Source of the DNA: Flavobacteriales bacterium UBA2104 | GTDB taxonomy: Bacteria; Bacteroidota; Bacteroidia; Flavobacteriales_D; Crocinitomicaceae | Direction of reading: 5' to 3' | Length of the DNA: 64,000 nucleotides | NCBI GenBank assembly: GCA_002331485.1 | Contig: DCYS01000004.1 | Location: forward strand, 1-64,000 | Part shown: positions 55,100 to 64,000 of the stretch, in pieces | How positions within the stretch are numbered: position 1 is the stretch's first letter | How the letters are laid out: every line of letters starts with the position of its first letter | Notes under the pieces: model-generated | Told to the model about the DNA's origin: nothing | The model's input: only the letters and a program-made list of their open reading frames with translations | Databases searched by the model: none | Program-made: the position numbers and the translations under genes

Positions 55100-56425
55100 A
55101 TGTTCAGATCAATCTACATATCGCGTCTCTTTTTTGTGGGAATAGCAATCTGTGCTATACTCGTCTTAATGGGGTATTATGTTAACTGGCTTCTATATAT
55201 TGGCCAGTTTGCCATCATCGTTTTACTCACTTTAACTGTGCTGGATGGGTTGATACTATTTGGAAATAAGGAGCCCATTCTGATTGCTCGTTTGCTTCCA
55301 GAACGGTTGAATTTGGGAGATCCTATAGAGGTAAAGCTTAGAATAAAGAGCAAAGCGAACCAGCCTTTCTGGATGACCGTTTACGACGAACCTCCTGTTG
55401 AAATGCAAGCGCGTGACCTTTCATTCAGTGGTTTCTTATTACCTAAAAAGAAAACCACTTTTTCCTATACTTTCAGACCAACTAAAAGAGGAGTCTTTGA
55501 GTGGGGAAAAACGCATATTTTTATTCGCAGTTTCTTAGGTCTTGTAAAACGAAGAGTAATTCTAGACACCTCTCAAACGGCAGACGTTTATCCTTCTGTA
55601 CAACAAATGAAGAAGTATGAATTCCTCATGTTTAATCAACAAAGTCAGGATAGAGGGATAAAAAAGATCAGAAGAATTGGTCATAACAATGAGTTTGAAC
55701 AGATCAAAAATTACGTTCAAGGTGATGATATTCGAACGATTAACTGGAAAGCAACATCCCGTAAATCTGAACTAATGGTTAATCAATATCAAGCTCAACG
55801 TTCCCAGTCCGTCTACTCTGTAGTTGATAAGTCAAGAGCAATGGAACACGAGTTTGAGGGGTTAACGCTTCTGGATCACGCCGTGAATAGCTCTCTTGTC
55901 TTTTCAAACATTGCTTTACGAAAAGGTGATAAAGTAGGACTATTTACATTCGCTGATAAAATGGGAACTCGCCTTGCCGCACATAGTGGAGGCAGACATC
56001 TCCAGCGTATACTCGACAGTCTATATGCTCAAAAAACAAATTTCCTGGAAGCAAACTATCCGCTGCTTTATCAGACCGTTCAACGAAGTATTCCTTCACG
56101 ATCTTTACTCATGCTTTATACCAATTTCGAAACGGAATTAGCTATGAGAAGAGCACTTCCACTGCTCAAAAGGATCAATAAAAAGCATCTATTGGTAGTA
56201 GTATTCTTTGAGAACACCACACTTCAGGATACTGTGACAAAACAGCCGGAAACAGTACGAGACATTTATGTTTCAAGTCTTGCTGAAGACGTGATCAATA
56301 TTAAAAAACGAATAGCAAGGGAATTAAACAGACATGGAATCCAAACCGTTCTTACCAAGCCAGATCAACTATCCGTTAACACATTGAACAAATATCTGGA
56401 GCTTAAATCGAAAGGATTGATATGA
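55100..56425 (+). CDS. DUF58 (vWA-like) membrane protein
   Basis: A 441-residue protein with two N-terminal membrane segments (about 10-50), a beta-rich region (about 60-180) and the DUF58 signature GDDIRTINWKATSRKSELMV followed by the vWA-like metal-site region VYSVVDKSRAMEHE. Its vWA-like half is expected to contact the MoxR ATPase encoded just upstream. Last gene of the operon; its end abuts the convergent PorP/SprF gene with no gap. Confidence 0.9.
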   Translation: MFRSIYISRLFFVGIAICAILVLMGYYVNWLLYIGQFAIIVLLTLTVLDGLILFGNKEPILIARLLPERLNLGDPIEVKLRIKSKANQPFWMTVYDEPPVEMQARDLSFSGFLLPKKKTTFSYTFRPTKRGVFEWGKTHIFIRSFLGLVKRRVILDTSQTADVYPSVQQMKKYEFLMFNQQSQDRGIKKIRRIGHNNEFEQIKNYVQGDDIRTINWKATSRKSELMVNQYQAQRSQSVYSVVDKSRAMEHEFEGLTLLDHAVNSSLVFSNIALRKGDKVGLFTFADKMGTRLAAHSGGRHLQRILDSLYAQKTNFLEANYPLLYQTVQRSIPSRSLLMLYTNFETELAMRRALPLLKRINKKHLLVVVFFENTTLQDTVTKQPETVRDIYVSSLAEDVINIKKRIARELNRHGIQTVLTKPDQLSVNTLNKYLELKSKGLI

Positions 56426-57355
56426 TTATTCAAAAAGTGGACAAGCACTTTTAGAACGTGGGCCTCTCCTGCATCCCGTATAATGCAAAGACAATTCGTG
56501 AGTATGAAAATTACCTCCGCGAATGTCAGATGTAATAAAATCAAAGCTATAGCCAACCGAGAACTGCTGAATATTTACTCTGAAAAATCCGATGAAGGCG
56601 TCTACATTTCTGTATCCGACACCAACCATGAACGTATTCTTAAAGTCCATCATCACATTCAGATCTACACTAGCAGGTCCAGCAGGTGGAATTCTAAATA
56701 ATATCCCTGGAAGCAACGTGTTATCGTTGTCAAAAGTAAATTTCGTTCCAGCTTGAATCTTTGTGTGTAACCTAAAGCGCGAAGCAAAACCTATGTCATC
56801 ACCCCAATCGTTCATGGCGATTTGATCTACGGCAGCACCAACATAATACTGATCGGTATTGAACCATCCTCCAAATCCAATTAGAGGGAATAAAAAGTTA
56901 TTCCCAGATTGAGCCACAGCTTGATCTGGATCTATGGTTGTAACTTGAGTTTGATCAAAACCAAATTGTTGAACACCTCCAGAAAGCCCAAAGCTTAACC
57001 TTTTATCTCGATCGATAGGAAAATGAAGCGCGTAAGCAACTGAAATCGAGAAATTATTAAAGTTCCCGAACTGATCTCGCTCGATCTTTCCTCCAATCCC
57101 ATGGAATGGACTATTCAGTCTTTTACGTTTCTTAGACAAAGGAGCGTTTATCGTGAATAATCCACTTTGCGGTGCTCCCTCAAAACCTAGCCATTGAGCG
57201 CGATAAGCTGTTCTGACATCCAAACATCTTTTCACTCCCGCAAGTGCAGGATTAATGGCAAATTGATTGAAGCTCCACTGTGAATATTGAGCGATCTGCT
57301 GACCAAAAGTCATAGGGGCAGCCAAAATGAATAGTATGAAAAGTACCTTTCTCAT
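56426..57355 (-). CDS. PorP/SprF-family type IX secretion outer-membrane protein
   Basis: A 309-residue protein with a signal peptide (MRKVLFILFILAAPMTFG) and the PorP/SprF N-terminus QQIAQYSQWSFNQFAINPALAG, followed by beta-barrel strands and a family-type C-terminus (GGNFHTHELSLHY). SprF/PorP proteins help secrete or anchor T9SS type B substrates and are usually encoded next to them. Here it overlaps by 4 bp (ATGA) a type B substrate gene upstream, which is its probable partner. Confidence 0.9.
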   Translation of the reverse strand: MRKVLFILFILAAPMTFGQQIAQYSQWSFNQFAINPALAGVKRCLDVRTAYRAQWLGFEGAPQSGLFTINAPLSKKRKRLNSPFHGIGGKIERDQFGNFNNFSISVAYALHFPIDRDKRLSFGLSGGVQQFGFDQTQVTTIDPDQAVAQSGNNFLFPLIGFGGWFNTDQYYVGAAVDQIAMNDWGDDIGFASRFRLHTKIQAGTKFTFDNDNTLLPGILFRIPPAGPASVDLNVMMDFKNTFMVGVGYRNVDAFIGFFRVNIQQFSVGYSFDFITSDIRGGNFHTHELSLHYTGCRRGPRSKSACPLFE

Positions 57356-58650
57356 CTAACGATCGAAACTGTTCCTTTTAATGGATCGGGGAAATCATCA
57401 CTACGAAGATCGATCACATAATAATACGCTGATGGTGCGAGCTTTTTTCCATTTTTCGAAGTTCCATCCCACCTTTTGCTTAAAGAATATCCAGTGCTCT
57501 GAAAAACGAGTTGTCCCCAACGCGTATAGACCTGAACATTGCAGTTTGGATACTTTTCTATACCCAAAATTTCCCAGGTGTCATTCGTTCCATCTGCATT
57601 TGGTGAGAAGGTGTTTGGAATCTCTAATGCGTTCTTTACAACAACTGTTACCTCATCTGTAATCGTACAGGTTCCATTGTCTCCTGTTAAAAAGTAAGTT
57701 GTTGTCTGAGAAGGATTGACAACAGGCGTAATATCATTTGGGTCACTCATATTAAGCGAAGGAGTCCAAGTTATATCAGGAACATCACTACTTCCCTGCA
57801 AAATTACAGATTCACCTTGATCGATCGTTTGGTCTGGTCCTGCATCTAATTGAAAGTCAATTAAGGTATACGGTAAAATATTACTTGTTAAAACCTGTGG
57901 GCAAGCTGCACTTTCAAAGCAAGTCACTTGAGCAGTCACCTGATCTCCATTTTCAAGATCGGTAGTTACATACTGTGGATCAGCCGTTTCAGCAACTTCA
58001 TTGCCATTTACAAACCATGTGAACGTTGAGGAATCATTACATGCAGTGGTATAAGCATTTATCACGGCCAAATTACCTGTACAGATCGTTGTTGAACCAG
58101 TACCGATAGAAAATGCCGGGTTCTGTTCTACTCCATCTCCTGAAAGTAAAACATCGAATTCTGCCTCTGCATTTGTGGAAGCCCCCAGTTCGCCATTAAC
58201 AATAACATAATAAACTGTATTCGCCGGAAGACCTGTTGCGCTGAGTGTAAATGGCGAATTAACCGCATTTTCACAATTCGAGATCAACGTATATGAAGAA
58301 GATACGCATGGAACTGTTGCTTCAATGATAGCAGCCTGAAGATTTGTTCCTTGTCCAGCTTGATTCTGAAATTGAAGGTTGGAAAAATCAACATCAACAT
58401 CTCCACCGACGTCATTAGTCGTGAATGTCATCCAAATAGTGTTCTCGCCAGTAAAGCAAAAATTAAAATCGTCCTCACAATTCGGACAAACCGTACTTGT
58501 TGCGTCTATGTTGTTTAATGTTTGCGGAACGGAAGGGCAAAGCTGAAATGCATCATTACAATTATCATACGTTTCCTGAGCTTGAGTAATACTACTCATC
58601 AGTATCACTATTAAAGCGATGAAAAGATATGTCGAAAAACTAAACTTCAT
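57352..58650 (-). CDS. Secreted adhesin-like protein with T9SS type B sorting domain
   Basis: A 432-residue protein from ATG 58650, which gives the signal peptide MKFSFSTYLFIALIVILMSS; an in-frame GTG three codons upstream is less likely. The N-terminal domain (about 25-180) contains several Cys (PNCEDDFNFCFTGENTIWMTF), like domains often found in such cell-surface proteins, then Ig-like stretches (about 180-340). The C-terminal 90 residues form a CHU_C type B domain (IPNTFSPNADGTNDTWEIL, VQVYTRWGQLVFQS, YYYVIDLRSDD). It is coupled to a PorP/SprF gene. Confidence 0.9.
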   Translation of the reverse strand: MKFSFSTYLFIALIVILMSSITQAQETYDNCNDAFQLCPSVPQTLNNIDATSTVCPNCEDDFNFCFTGENTIWMTFTTNDVGGDVDVDFSNLQFQNQAGQGTNLQAAIIEATVPCVSSSYTLISNCENAVNSPFTLSATGLPANTVYYVIVNGELGASTNAEAEFDVLLSGDGVEQNPAFSIGTGSTTICTGNLAVINAYTTACNDSSTFTWFVNGNEVAETADPQYVTTDLENGDQVTAQVTCFESAACPQVLTSNILPYTLIDFQLDAGPDQTIDQGESVILQGSSDVPDITWTPSLNMSDPNDITPVVNPSQTTTYFLTGDNGTCTITDEVTVVVKNALEIPNTFSPNADGTNDTWEILGIEKYPNCNVQVYTRWGQLVFQSTGYSLSKRWDGTSKNGKKLAPSAYYYVIDLRSDDFPDPLKGTVSIVR

Positions 58651-58839
58651 TATTATCACGAAGATACAATTTATTTAACGGCCAGAAACCTACAAACGTT
58701 TAATTCACCGCTACTTTTTTGATGCTTAATGATTAAGTATCAATAGAATTGTTGCGATTGAACAAATATGCTATTAAATTAGCCGGGATTATCTTTTGGC
58801 ATAATAACTGCATTGTCAAGAGTGATAAAAACTGATACT

Positions 58840-61800
58840 ATGAAAAAAAGTCTATTATTTATTGTTCTTTTTCTAGGTACATTATTCACCAGTAATGCCC
58901 AGAAATTTGATTATGATAACAATTCGAATATCTATTTCGGATTCAACCTTGGTAGGACGTGGCATACGTCAGATGTTGAAAATGTACAGGATCGTTTTCC
59001 GCTAGGAGCAGGATTCATTTTTGGTGGATCCCTGAATCAGGATTATGGTCGAGCTTTATCATTCGACCTGAGACTTCGTTACCTGGGTGGTGCATGGTAT
59101 GGACAGGACAGTGATACAACAGGCGCCATTGATCAAAACACTGCGGTTAATAACCTTTATGATACTCTAGGTTATGCTACACAAAACTTCAGATCAGGTC
59201 AACATCATCTTGGACTTGAGTTAGCAATACATGCTAATAGCTTAAGAGAAAGAACTGGACTTGATCCATATATTTTTGGTGGTATCGGTTTAACTGCAAC
59301 GCGAACATCTGGTGATCTTTTAAACAATGGGTCGATCTATAATTATGATATGGATCCTTCTGGAGGACAGATCGCTCAAGAATATGACACCCCTCTTGAT
59401 AAGAATGAGGCAGGTGATCCTTATGATGATACAGAATATGAAACGAATTTCGTTCCGAGCTTAGGATTTGGACTTGGATATTATTTCACAAATCGTTTTT
59501 CAGTTGGATTTGAACACAAATCAACATTCTTCATGGATGACTATTTTGACGGAACGACGACTAATTTAAATGGTCAACCTAGTGATTTCACCAATGATAT
59601 TTATCATTATACGAGTGTATACTTTAGATGGTATTTACGAGCGGGTAGAAATGATGTAAACACACAGGTAATTGAACCTGAAACGAATACAAACATCAAT
59701 AATTACACAGATAATGCGGACAGAAATGATCCACCTGTAGTAACATTTACAAACCCATCTGAAAGTCCGCATACTACAACTGCGGAAACATTCACGTTGC
59801 GTGCAGATGTGCTGAACGTAAGTAGCTCAAACGACGTGTCTTTCCGTCAAGACGGTATAGTAAACCACTCATTCACATTTAACCCAATGACTAATCAGTT
59901 CCAGAGTTCAGTTGATCTGCACCCTGGTCAGAATATTTTCAAAGTTAAAGGGGTAAACAACTTTGGTAGTGATGAAGCGACGATGATCATTATTTACAAA
60001 AGAGAGGATATTACAACACCAACTCCTCCGATTGTAAATATTACTGATCCAACAAGCAATCCTCATACGACTGGAAATAACACTTATAATGTAAAAGCTA
60101 CGATCGAAAATGTAACTTCGAGTCAAAATGTGAGCGTGATATATAATGGTCAGCCACTGACAAGTTTCAGTTTCACAGCTGTAGGTACGAATAACTTCTC
60201 AACAAACTTGACATTGAACCCTGGGGTTAATACGATCAAGATCACAGGAACAAATGATGATGGTTCGGATAGCGATGAAACAACGATCATTTATAAGAGA
60301 GAGCCAAAAATTGATCCTCCGATCGTTAACTTTTCTAACCCTTCAAGCTCACCAGTAACTGTAAATACGAATACGTTCAACATTACAGGAAATGTGGCAA
60401 GAGTTGAGGGACGTAACTTTGTTACCTTCATTCAAAATGGTAATGAAAACTCGAACTTTAGCTTTAATGCAAATTCAACTCAGTTTGCTTCGAGTGTGAT
60501 CTTGAGTCCGGGTCAGAACATTTTCCAATTAATAGGAACCAATGATGCCGGAACAGATCAGGAAACGGTGATCATCAACTATGAAGTTGAGCAGCCAAAG
60601 CCGCCAATTGTTTCGATCTTGAACCCTTCTGCAAATCCACACGTAACGTATGATGCAGTTCAGGCATTTAAGGCAAGCGTATTAAATGTAACAAGCAAAA
60701 GCCAAGTAACTGTTAAAGTCAACGGTGGAACATTCAACAACTTTACGTTCAATGGAGTAAATGGTATACTAACGAGTGTTATTCCATTGCAGCTCGGAAG
60801 TAACGTTGTGGTTGTTACAGGAACAAACGATGACGGAACTGATACTGAGCAAACAACGATCATATATCGTAAGCCAGAGCAGCCAAAACCACCAATCGTG
60901 GAGTATGTTATTCCTTCGAATAATCCATACACAACTTTTGATGACACGCAGCTCGTAAATGCAACAGTACTTAACGTAAATAATAAGAATCAAGTCAATG
61001 TGAACTTGAATGGAAGTACGATCACGAACTTTACATTCAATACTACAACAAAACTGGTTTCTTTCACTGCAAGTCTTGTAGAAGGTGTTAACTCAGTAAA
61101 CATTACAGGCACGAATAACGATGGTGTTGATAGTGAAACGATGACGATCATTTATAAAAAGAGAGAGAAACCGACTCCTCCGATCGTGTCTTTCATCGAC
61201 CCTATCGTAAATCCAAAAACTGTTTATTCTCCGGTTTACAATGTAACGGCTAAGGTTGAGCACGTTGATGGACCTAATAATATCCAGTTAAAGATCAATG
61301 GAAACTCTAGTAATAGTTTCAATTATTCCAATACGTCGGAACAAATGACGTTCAACGCTAGTCTTGTTCCAGGCGCTAATACAATTCAAATCACAGGAAC
61401 TAATCAATACGGTCAAGATGTTGCTACAACAGCGATCATTTACAAGAGAACATCTGTGATCAATCCTCCACAGGTTAACATTATAAATCCTGCTATGGAC
61501 CCACACACAACTCAACAAGCTTCACAGCAAGTTCAAGCTGTAGTATTGAACGTTGGTGGTGCTCAGGATATATCTGTGAGCGTTAATGGAAATAGTCTCT
61601 CAGGATTCTCATACAACGGTGTCACAAAGCAAGTATCATTTACGGCAAACTTAGTAGAAGGTAACAATACTGTTGAGGTTAGTGCATCTACTAATCAAGG
61701 TTCTGATAGTGATAATACTGTTATCGTTTATGATAAAGAAGAAGAATTAGATCCTCCATTTGTTACATTCACTAACCCACCAAGTTCTGGTTATGTGGTT

Positions 61801-64000
61801 ACAAATCCAGGATTCCAAATGGTAGCTGAGGTTCAAAATGTATCAAGTAAAAACGATATCGATGTAAGGTTCAACGGTAACCTGATCAACAATGCATTGT
61901 TCTCATATAATCCACAGACTAAAGAGGTTACTTATTCTGTGAGTTTAACAGGAGGTAACAACCTGTTCCAGGTTAAGGGTACAAATGCATCAGGATCTCA
62001 CCAGGCGGCAACCAATGTTATATACAATGAGCCAGAACCTGATTGTGATGAGCCTGCAATAAACTACACGGCTCCTGCGAATTCAGGTGTTGAAGTTAAT
62101 GAAGACTTCTTCACGATCAATGCTATTGTTAGCAATGTATCTAGCCAGAGTGACATTAGCTTACTCGTTAATGGAGTTCAAGTAAATAGTTTTATGTTCA
62201 ACCCTGCTTCGAATCAACTTGTAAGAAAGGTTGATCTTATGGAAGGAAGTAACGTAGTAGAGATCATTGCTACAAATGATTGTGGTGAAGTTGATGAAAC
62301 GATCTTGATCAATTACATTATTCCTGAAGCACCATGTTTCCCACCGGAAGTTAGTCCAATTAACCCTGCGGGTTTCAGCTTGGAGACAGAAGATGCTTCC
62401 ATTGCATTCAAAGCGGCAGTGACGAATGTTCAGAATGCACAAGAAGTGAAGTTGATGATCAATGGTGTTCAATCAAACTTTGATTTCGATCAGGGTACTC
62501 ACGAAATATCAAGCACCATTTCATTAAATGAAGGTAATAATACAATCGTTGTGATAGCTGAGAACGATTGTGACGTTGCTAAAGGTATTTGGAATATCAA
62601 GCGTGAGGTTTGTGAAGAGCCAGTTATGAATTTATCAACTGTTCCTTCATCATTGAGCGGAACTGTTCCGAATGATGATTTCCAGGTGTCAGGTACGATA
62701 GAACACGTAGTGAGTTCTGGAATTCAAGTTACTCATAATGGTAGTCCTGTTAACTTCGTTTATAATGCGATCACGAAGAACTTCTCAATGAGTCTTCAAT
62801 TGAGTGAAGGAGCAAATCAGATCAAGCTTGTTGCACAAAATGATTGTGGAGTAGCTAAGGATGGATATACTGTTACGTTTAAGCCTGTCGAAATTCCTGA
62901 ACCACCGACAGTAACGATCACAAGTCCTTCAGGTAACCCTCATACAACTGCAAATGCAAATCAAAACATCACTGCGACTACAACAAATATTGGTTCGAGT
63001 AATCAGATCAATGTTACCGTAAACGGAGTAAGTACGAATTTTAATTTCGACGCGGCGACAAATACAATATCATTTAACGCCGGACTTCAGGAAGGAACGA
63101 ATGACGTTTCTATCACTGTAGTGAATGATGATGGTACAGCTAGTGATGATGCGCAGATCATTTACGATAAGCCTGTTGTTATTAAACCGCCACAGGTATC
63201 ATTCAGTTCGCCTGATGTATCTCCTAAAGAAGTTCAGTCTGGTTCTTTCACTGTTACTGGTTTTGTTGAGAACATCGATTCTCCAAATCAACTTCAGTTG
63301 ATCGTTAACCAGCAACCGTTTACAGGACATACGGCTACAGTTCAAAACAACGGTGTTGCTTTCAACTTTAATATCATGTTGGATGCGAATAACATGAACT
63401 TCAATATTTCTGCCATAGGTACAAACAGTGCTGGATCAGATCAAGAGTCTGTTGTAGTTCAAATGGAAGAGCCTGAAACGAACTGTAGACCTAGAGTTGG
63501 CGCTTCGTTCAGCAGTGATCACAAAAGCACAGATGTTAGCAGTACGATGGATCTTTCCAATGTTGTTTTAAAATTCTCTGACCAAACAACTCAAAAGTTT
63601 GAAGGTCTTTCTGGTACTGAAGGAACATTTAGCGGTACTGGAGCAAATGCTGGAAAATGTATTATCGGTGTTTGGATAAAATCTGGATGTAACCAATCTG
63701 GAGATGGACCAGGTTACGGAGAGTGGATGCCAAATACTGCTTATGATGGATCATGTGAAGTACAACCTTGTGATACACCTGTCATGAACTTGGTGAGCAG
63801 CACAACCGCAACCTCTGAAAGTTATGAATTCAAGGTGTTTGTTGATCACGTTACTGCAAATGAGGTAAACATAACACACAATGGGCAGCCTGTTAATTGC
63901 AACTATACAACTACAAATCAGATATTTGGTTGTAATGTTACTTTAGTTGAAGGTGCGAACACGTTTGTTGTGACTGCCAATGCATGTGAAACGGTAGAGG
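58840..64000 (+). CDS. Giant outer-membrane barrel protein with tandem Ig-like repeats, 3' end outside window
   Basis: An open frame from ATG 58840 runs without a stop to the window end (at least 1720 residues). Signal peptide MKKSLLFIVLFLGTLFTSNA; an OMP beta-barrel-like domain (about 21-270; strands such as NIYFGFNLGRTWHT, LGFGLGYYFTNRFSVGFEHK, ending in SVYFRWYLRAG); a short linker; then thirteen consecutive repeats of about 96 residues (298-1547), a different Gly/Ser-rich domain (about 1548-1645), and at least one more repeat. Each repeat reads PPxVxxxNPxxxPxTT, NVxxxxxVxVxxNG, FxFN, LxxGxNxxxxxGTNxxGxD, TxIxYK. Barrel followed by Ig-like passenger recalls intimin/invasin order, but no direct family match is claimed. 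It is downstream of PorP/SprF and type B genes on the opposite strand. The C-terminus, which would show a T9SS signal if present, is not visible. Confidence 0.88.
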   Translation, partial: MKKSLLFIVLFLGTLFTSNAQKFDYDNNSNIYFGFNLGRTWHTSDVENVQDRFPLGAGFIFGGSLNQDYGRALSFDLRLRYLGGAWYGQDSDTTGAIDQNTAVNNLYDTLGYATQNFRSGQHHLGLELAIHANSLRERTGLDPYIFGGIGLTATRTSGDLLNNGSIYNYDMDPSGGQIAQEYDTPLDKNEAGDPYDDTEYETNFVPSLGFGLGYYFTNRFSVGFEHKSTFFMDDYFDGTTTNLNGQPSDFTNDIYHYTSVYFRWYLRAGRNDVNTQVIEPETNTNINNYTDNADRNDPPVVTFTNPSESPHTTTAETFTLRADVLNVSSSNDVSFRQDGIVNHSFTFNPMTNQFQSSVDLHPGQNIFKVKGVNNFGSDEATMIIIYKREDITTPTPPIVNITDPTSNPHTTGNNTYNVKATIENVTSSQNVSVIYNGQPLTSFSFTAVGTNNFSTNLTLNPGVNTIKITGTNDDGSDSDETTIIYKREPKIDPPIVNFSNPSSSPVTVNTNTFNITGNVARVEGRNFVTFIQNGNENSNFSFNANSTQFASSVILSPGQNIFQLIGTNDAGTDQETVIINYEVEQPKPPIVSILNPSANPHVTYDAVQAFKASVLNVTSKSQVTVKVNGGTFNNFTFNGVNGILTSVIPLQLGSNVVVVTGTNDDGTDTEQTTIIYRKPEQPKPPIVEYVIPSNNPYTTFDDTQLVNATVLNVNNKNQVNVNLNGSTITNFTFNTTTKLVSFTASLVEGVNSVNITGTNNDGVDSETMTIIYKKREKPTPPIVSFIDPIVNPKTVYSPVYNVTAKVEHVDGPNNIQLKINGNSSNSFNYSNTSEQMTFNASLVPGANTIQITGTNQYGQDVATTAIIYKRTSVINPPQVNIINPAMDPHTTQQASQQVQAVVLNVGGAQDISVSVNGNSLSGFSYNGVTKQVSFTANLVEGNNTVEVSASTNQGSDSDNTVIVYDKEEELDPPFVTFTNPPSSGYVVTNPGFQMVAEVQNVSSKNDIDVRFNGNLINNALFSYNPQTKEVTYSVSLTGGNNLFQVKGTNASGSHQAATNVIYNEPEPDCDEPAINYTAPANSGVEVNEDFFTINAIVSNVSSQSDISLLVNGVQVNSFMFNPASNQLVRKVDLMEGSNVVEIIATNDCGEVDETILINYIIPEAPCFPPEVSPINPAGFSLETEDASIAFKAAVTNVQNAQEVKLMINGVQSNFDFDQGTHEISSTISLNEGNNTIVVIAENDCDVAKGIWNIKREVCEEPVMNLSTVPSSLSGTVPNDDFQVSGTIEHVVSSGIQVTHNGSPVNFVYNAITKNFSMSLQLSEGANQIKLVAQNDCGVAKDGYTVTFKPVEIPEPPTVTITSPSGNPHTTANANQNITATTTNIGSSNQINVTVNGVSTNFNFDAATNTISFNAGLQEGTNDVSITVVNDDGTASDDAQIIYDKPVVIKPPQVSFSSPDVSPKEVQSGSFTVTGFVENIDSPNQLQLIVNQQPFTGHTATVQNNGVAFNFNIMLDANNMNFNISAIGTNSAGSDQESVVVQMEEPETNCRPRVGASFSSDHKSTDVSSTMDLSNVVLKFSDQTTQKFEGLSGTEGTFSGTGANAGKCIIGVWIKSGCNQSGDGPGYGEWMPNTAYDGSCEVQPCDTPVMNLVSSTTATSESYEFKVFVDHVTANEVNITHNGQPVNCNYTTTNQIFGCNVTLVEGANTFVVTANACETVE
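59731..63480 (+). repeat. Thirteen tandem ~288-bp coding repeats
   Basis: Unit starts (first Pro codon of the PP.V motif or its equivalent): 59731, 60025, 60316, 60601, 60889, 61177, 61465, 61753, 62053, 62341, 62620, 62902, 63187. Unit lengths in residues: 98, 97, 95, 96, 96, 96, 96, 100, 96, 93, 94, 95, 98. Units are clearly homologous but diverged at the amino-acid level. A related unit resumes at 63778 after a different domain (63481-63777). Confidence 0.88.

Noticed and set aside
49489..56425. Bacteroides aerotolerance (Bat) operon
   Set aside because: MoxR and DUF58 are shared, but BatA/BatB vWA and BatC/BatE TPR genes are not present in the operon.
58780..58800. TATCTTTTG as the -7 box of the giant surface-protein gene
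   Set aside because: It has one extra T relative to TAnnTTTG, and the nearest TTG is about 29 nt upstream, too far for the usual spacing.
59908..62472. Several minus-strand open frames of 60-100 codons in the giant repeat gene
   Set aside because: They lie opposite a continuous plus-strand coding frame with consistent domain structure, share no recognised motif, and recur because the coding repeats themselves recur.
59731..63480. Regular 288-bp repeats considered as a tandem-repeat assembly artefact
   Set aside because: The units differ in sequence throughout and keep one open frame, so they are diverged protein repeats rather than copied reads.

Overview
The window looks like chromosomal DNA from a member of the Bacteroidota, most likely a marine or aquatic Flavobacteriales lineage. 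The evidence is AT-rich sequence, type IX secretion (T9SS) sorting domains of both type A and type B, a PorP/SprF-family protein, several TAnnTTTG-type -7 boxes, an epimerase-type threonine dehydrogenase, a 7TM-DISM histidine kinase and a MoxR/DUF58/DUF4129 membrane operon. I see no integrase, transposase, plasmid or phage gene. The assignment rests on gene content only.

Layout. 1-143: two convergent initiator tRNA-Met genes sharing a bidirectional terminator; the left one is cut by the window edge. 274-6085 (minus): an SGNH hydrolase, an anti-sigma/ECF-sigma pair, cysS, a YwqK/MORN-like repeat protein and threonine dehydrogenase. 6422-10915 (plus): homogentisate and 4-hydroxyphenylpyruvate dioxygenases (tyrosine catabolism), an acidic protein of unknown function and an M28 peptidase. 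10922-19110: a PIF1-like helicase with a C-terminal HTH, hemW, a large PKD/T9SS protein, an SDR protein, recA and bcp. 19336-26283: a lipoprotein, a sodium:solute symporter, a TIGR01777 epimerase, a rhodanese, a three-gene carotenoid operon (CruF-like, CrtZ, lycopene cyclase) and a potassium channel. 26398-27491: three tandem short SSB paralogues.

27805-35632 is the most unusual part. It is a tightly packed minus-strand operon encoding an E1/ThiF-nitroreductase fusion, a LuxI/GNAT-like acyltransferase, a 7TM-DISM histidine kinase, a receiver-PAS-HisKA_3 kinase and a LuxR/NarL response regulator. A stand-alone receiver protein is divergent from it. A perfect 22-bp palindrome lies between the two transcription units. 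I read this as a candidate circuit that makes and senses a small molecule; that reading is inference.

35769-49362: a T9SS type A protein, hemerythrin and mfd, a second sigma/anti-sigma operon, two glycosyltransferases, a quinone-oxidoreductase-like dehydrogenase, rsmI and an RDD protein. 49489-56425: a SpoIIM-fusion, DUF4129, DUF4350, MoxR and DUF58 operon. 56426-58650: a PorP/SprF protein and a T9SS type B protein. 58840 to the window end: a very large open gene encoding an N-terminal outer-membrane beta-barrel followed by at least thirteen regular ~96-residue Ig-like repeats.
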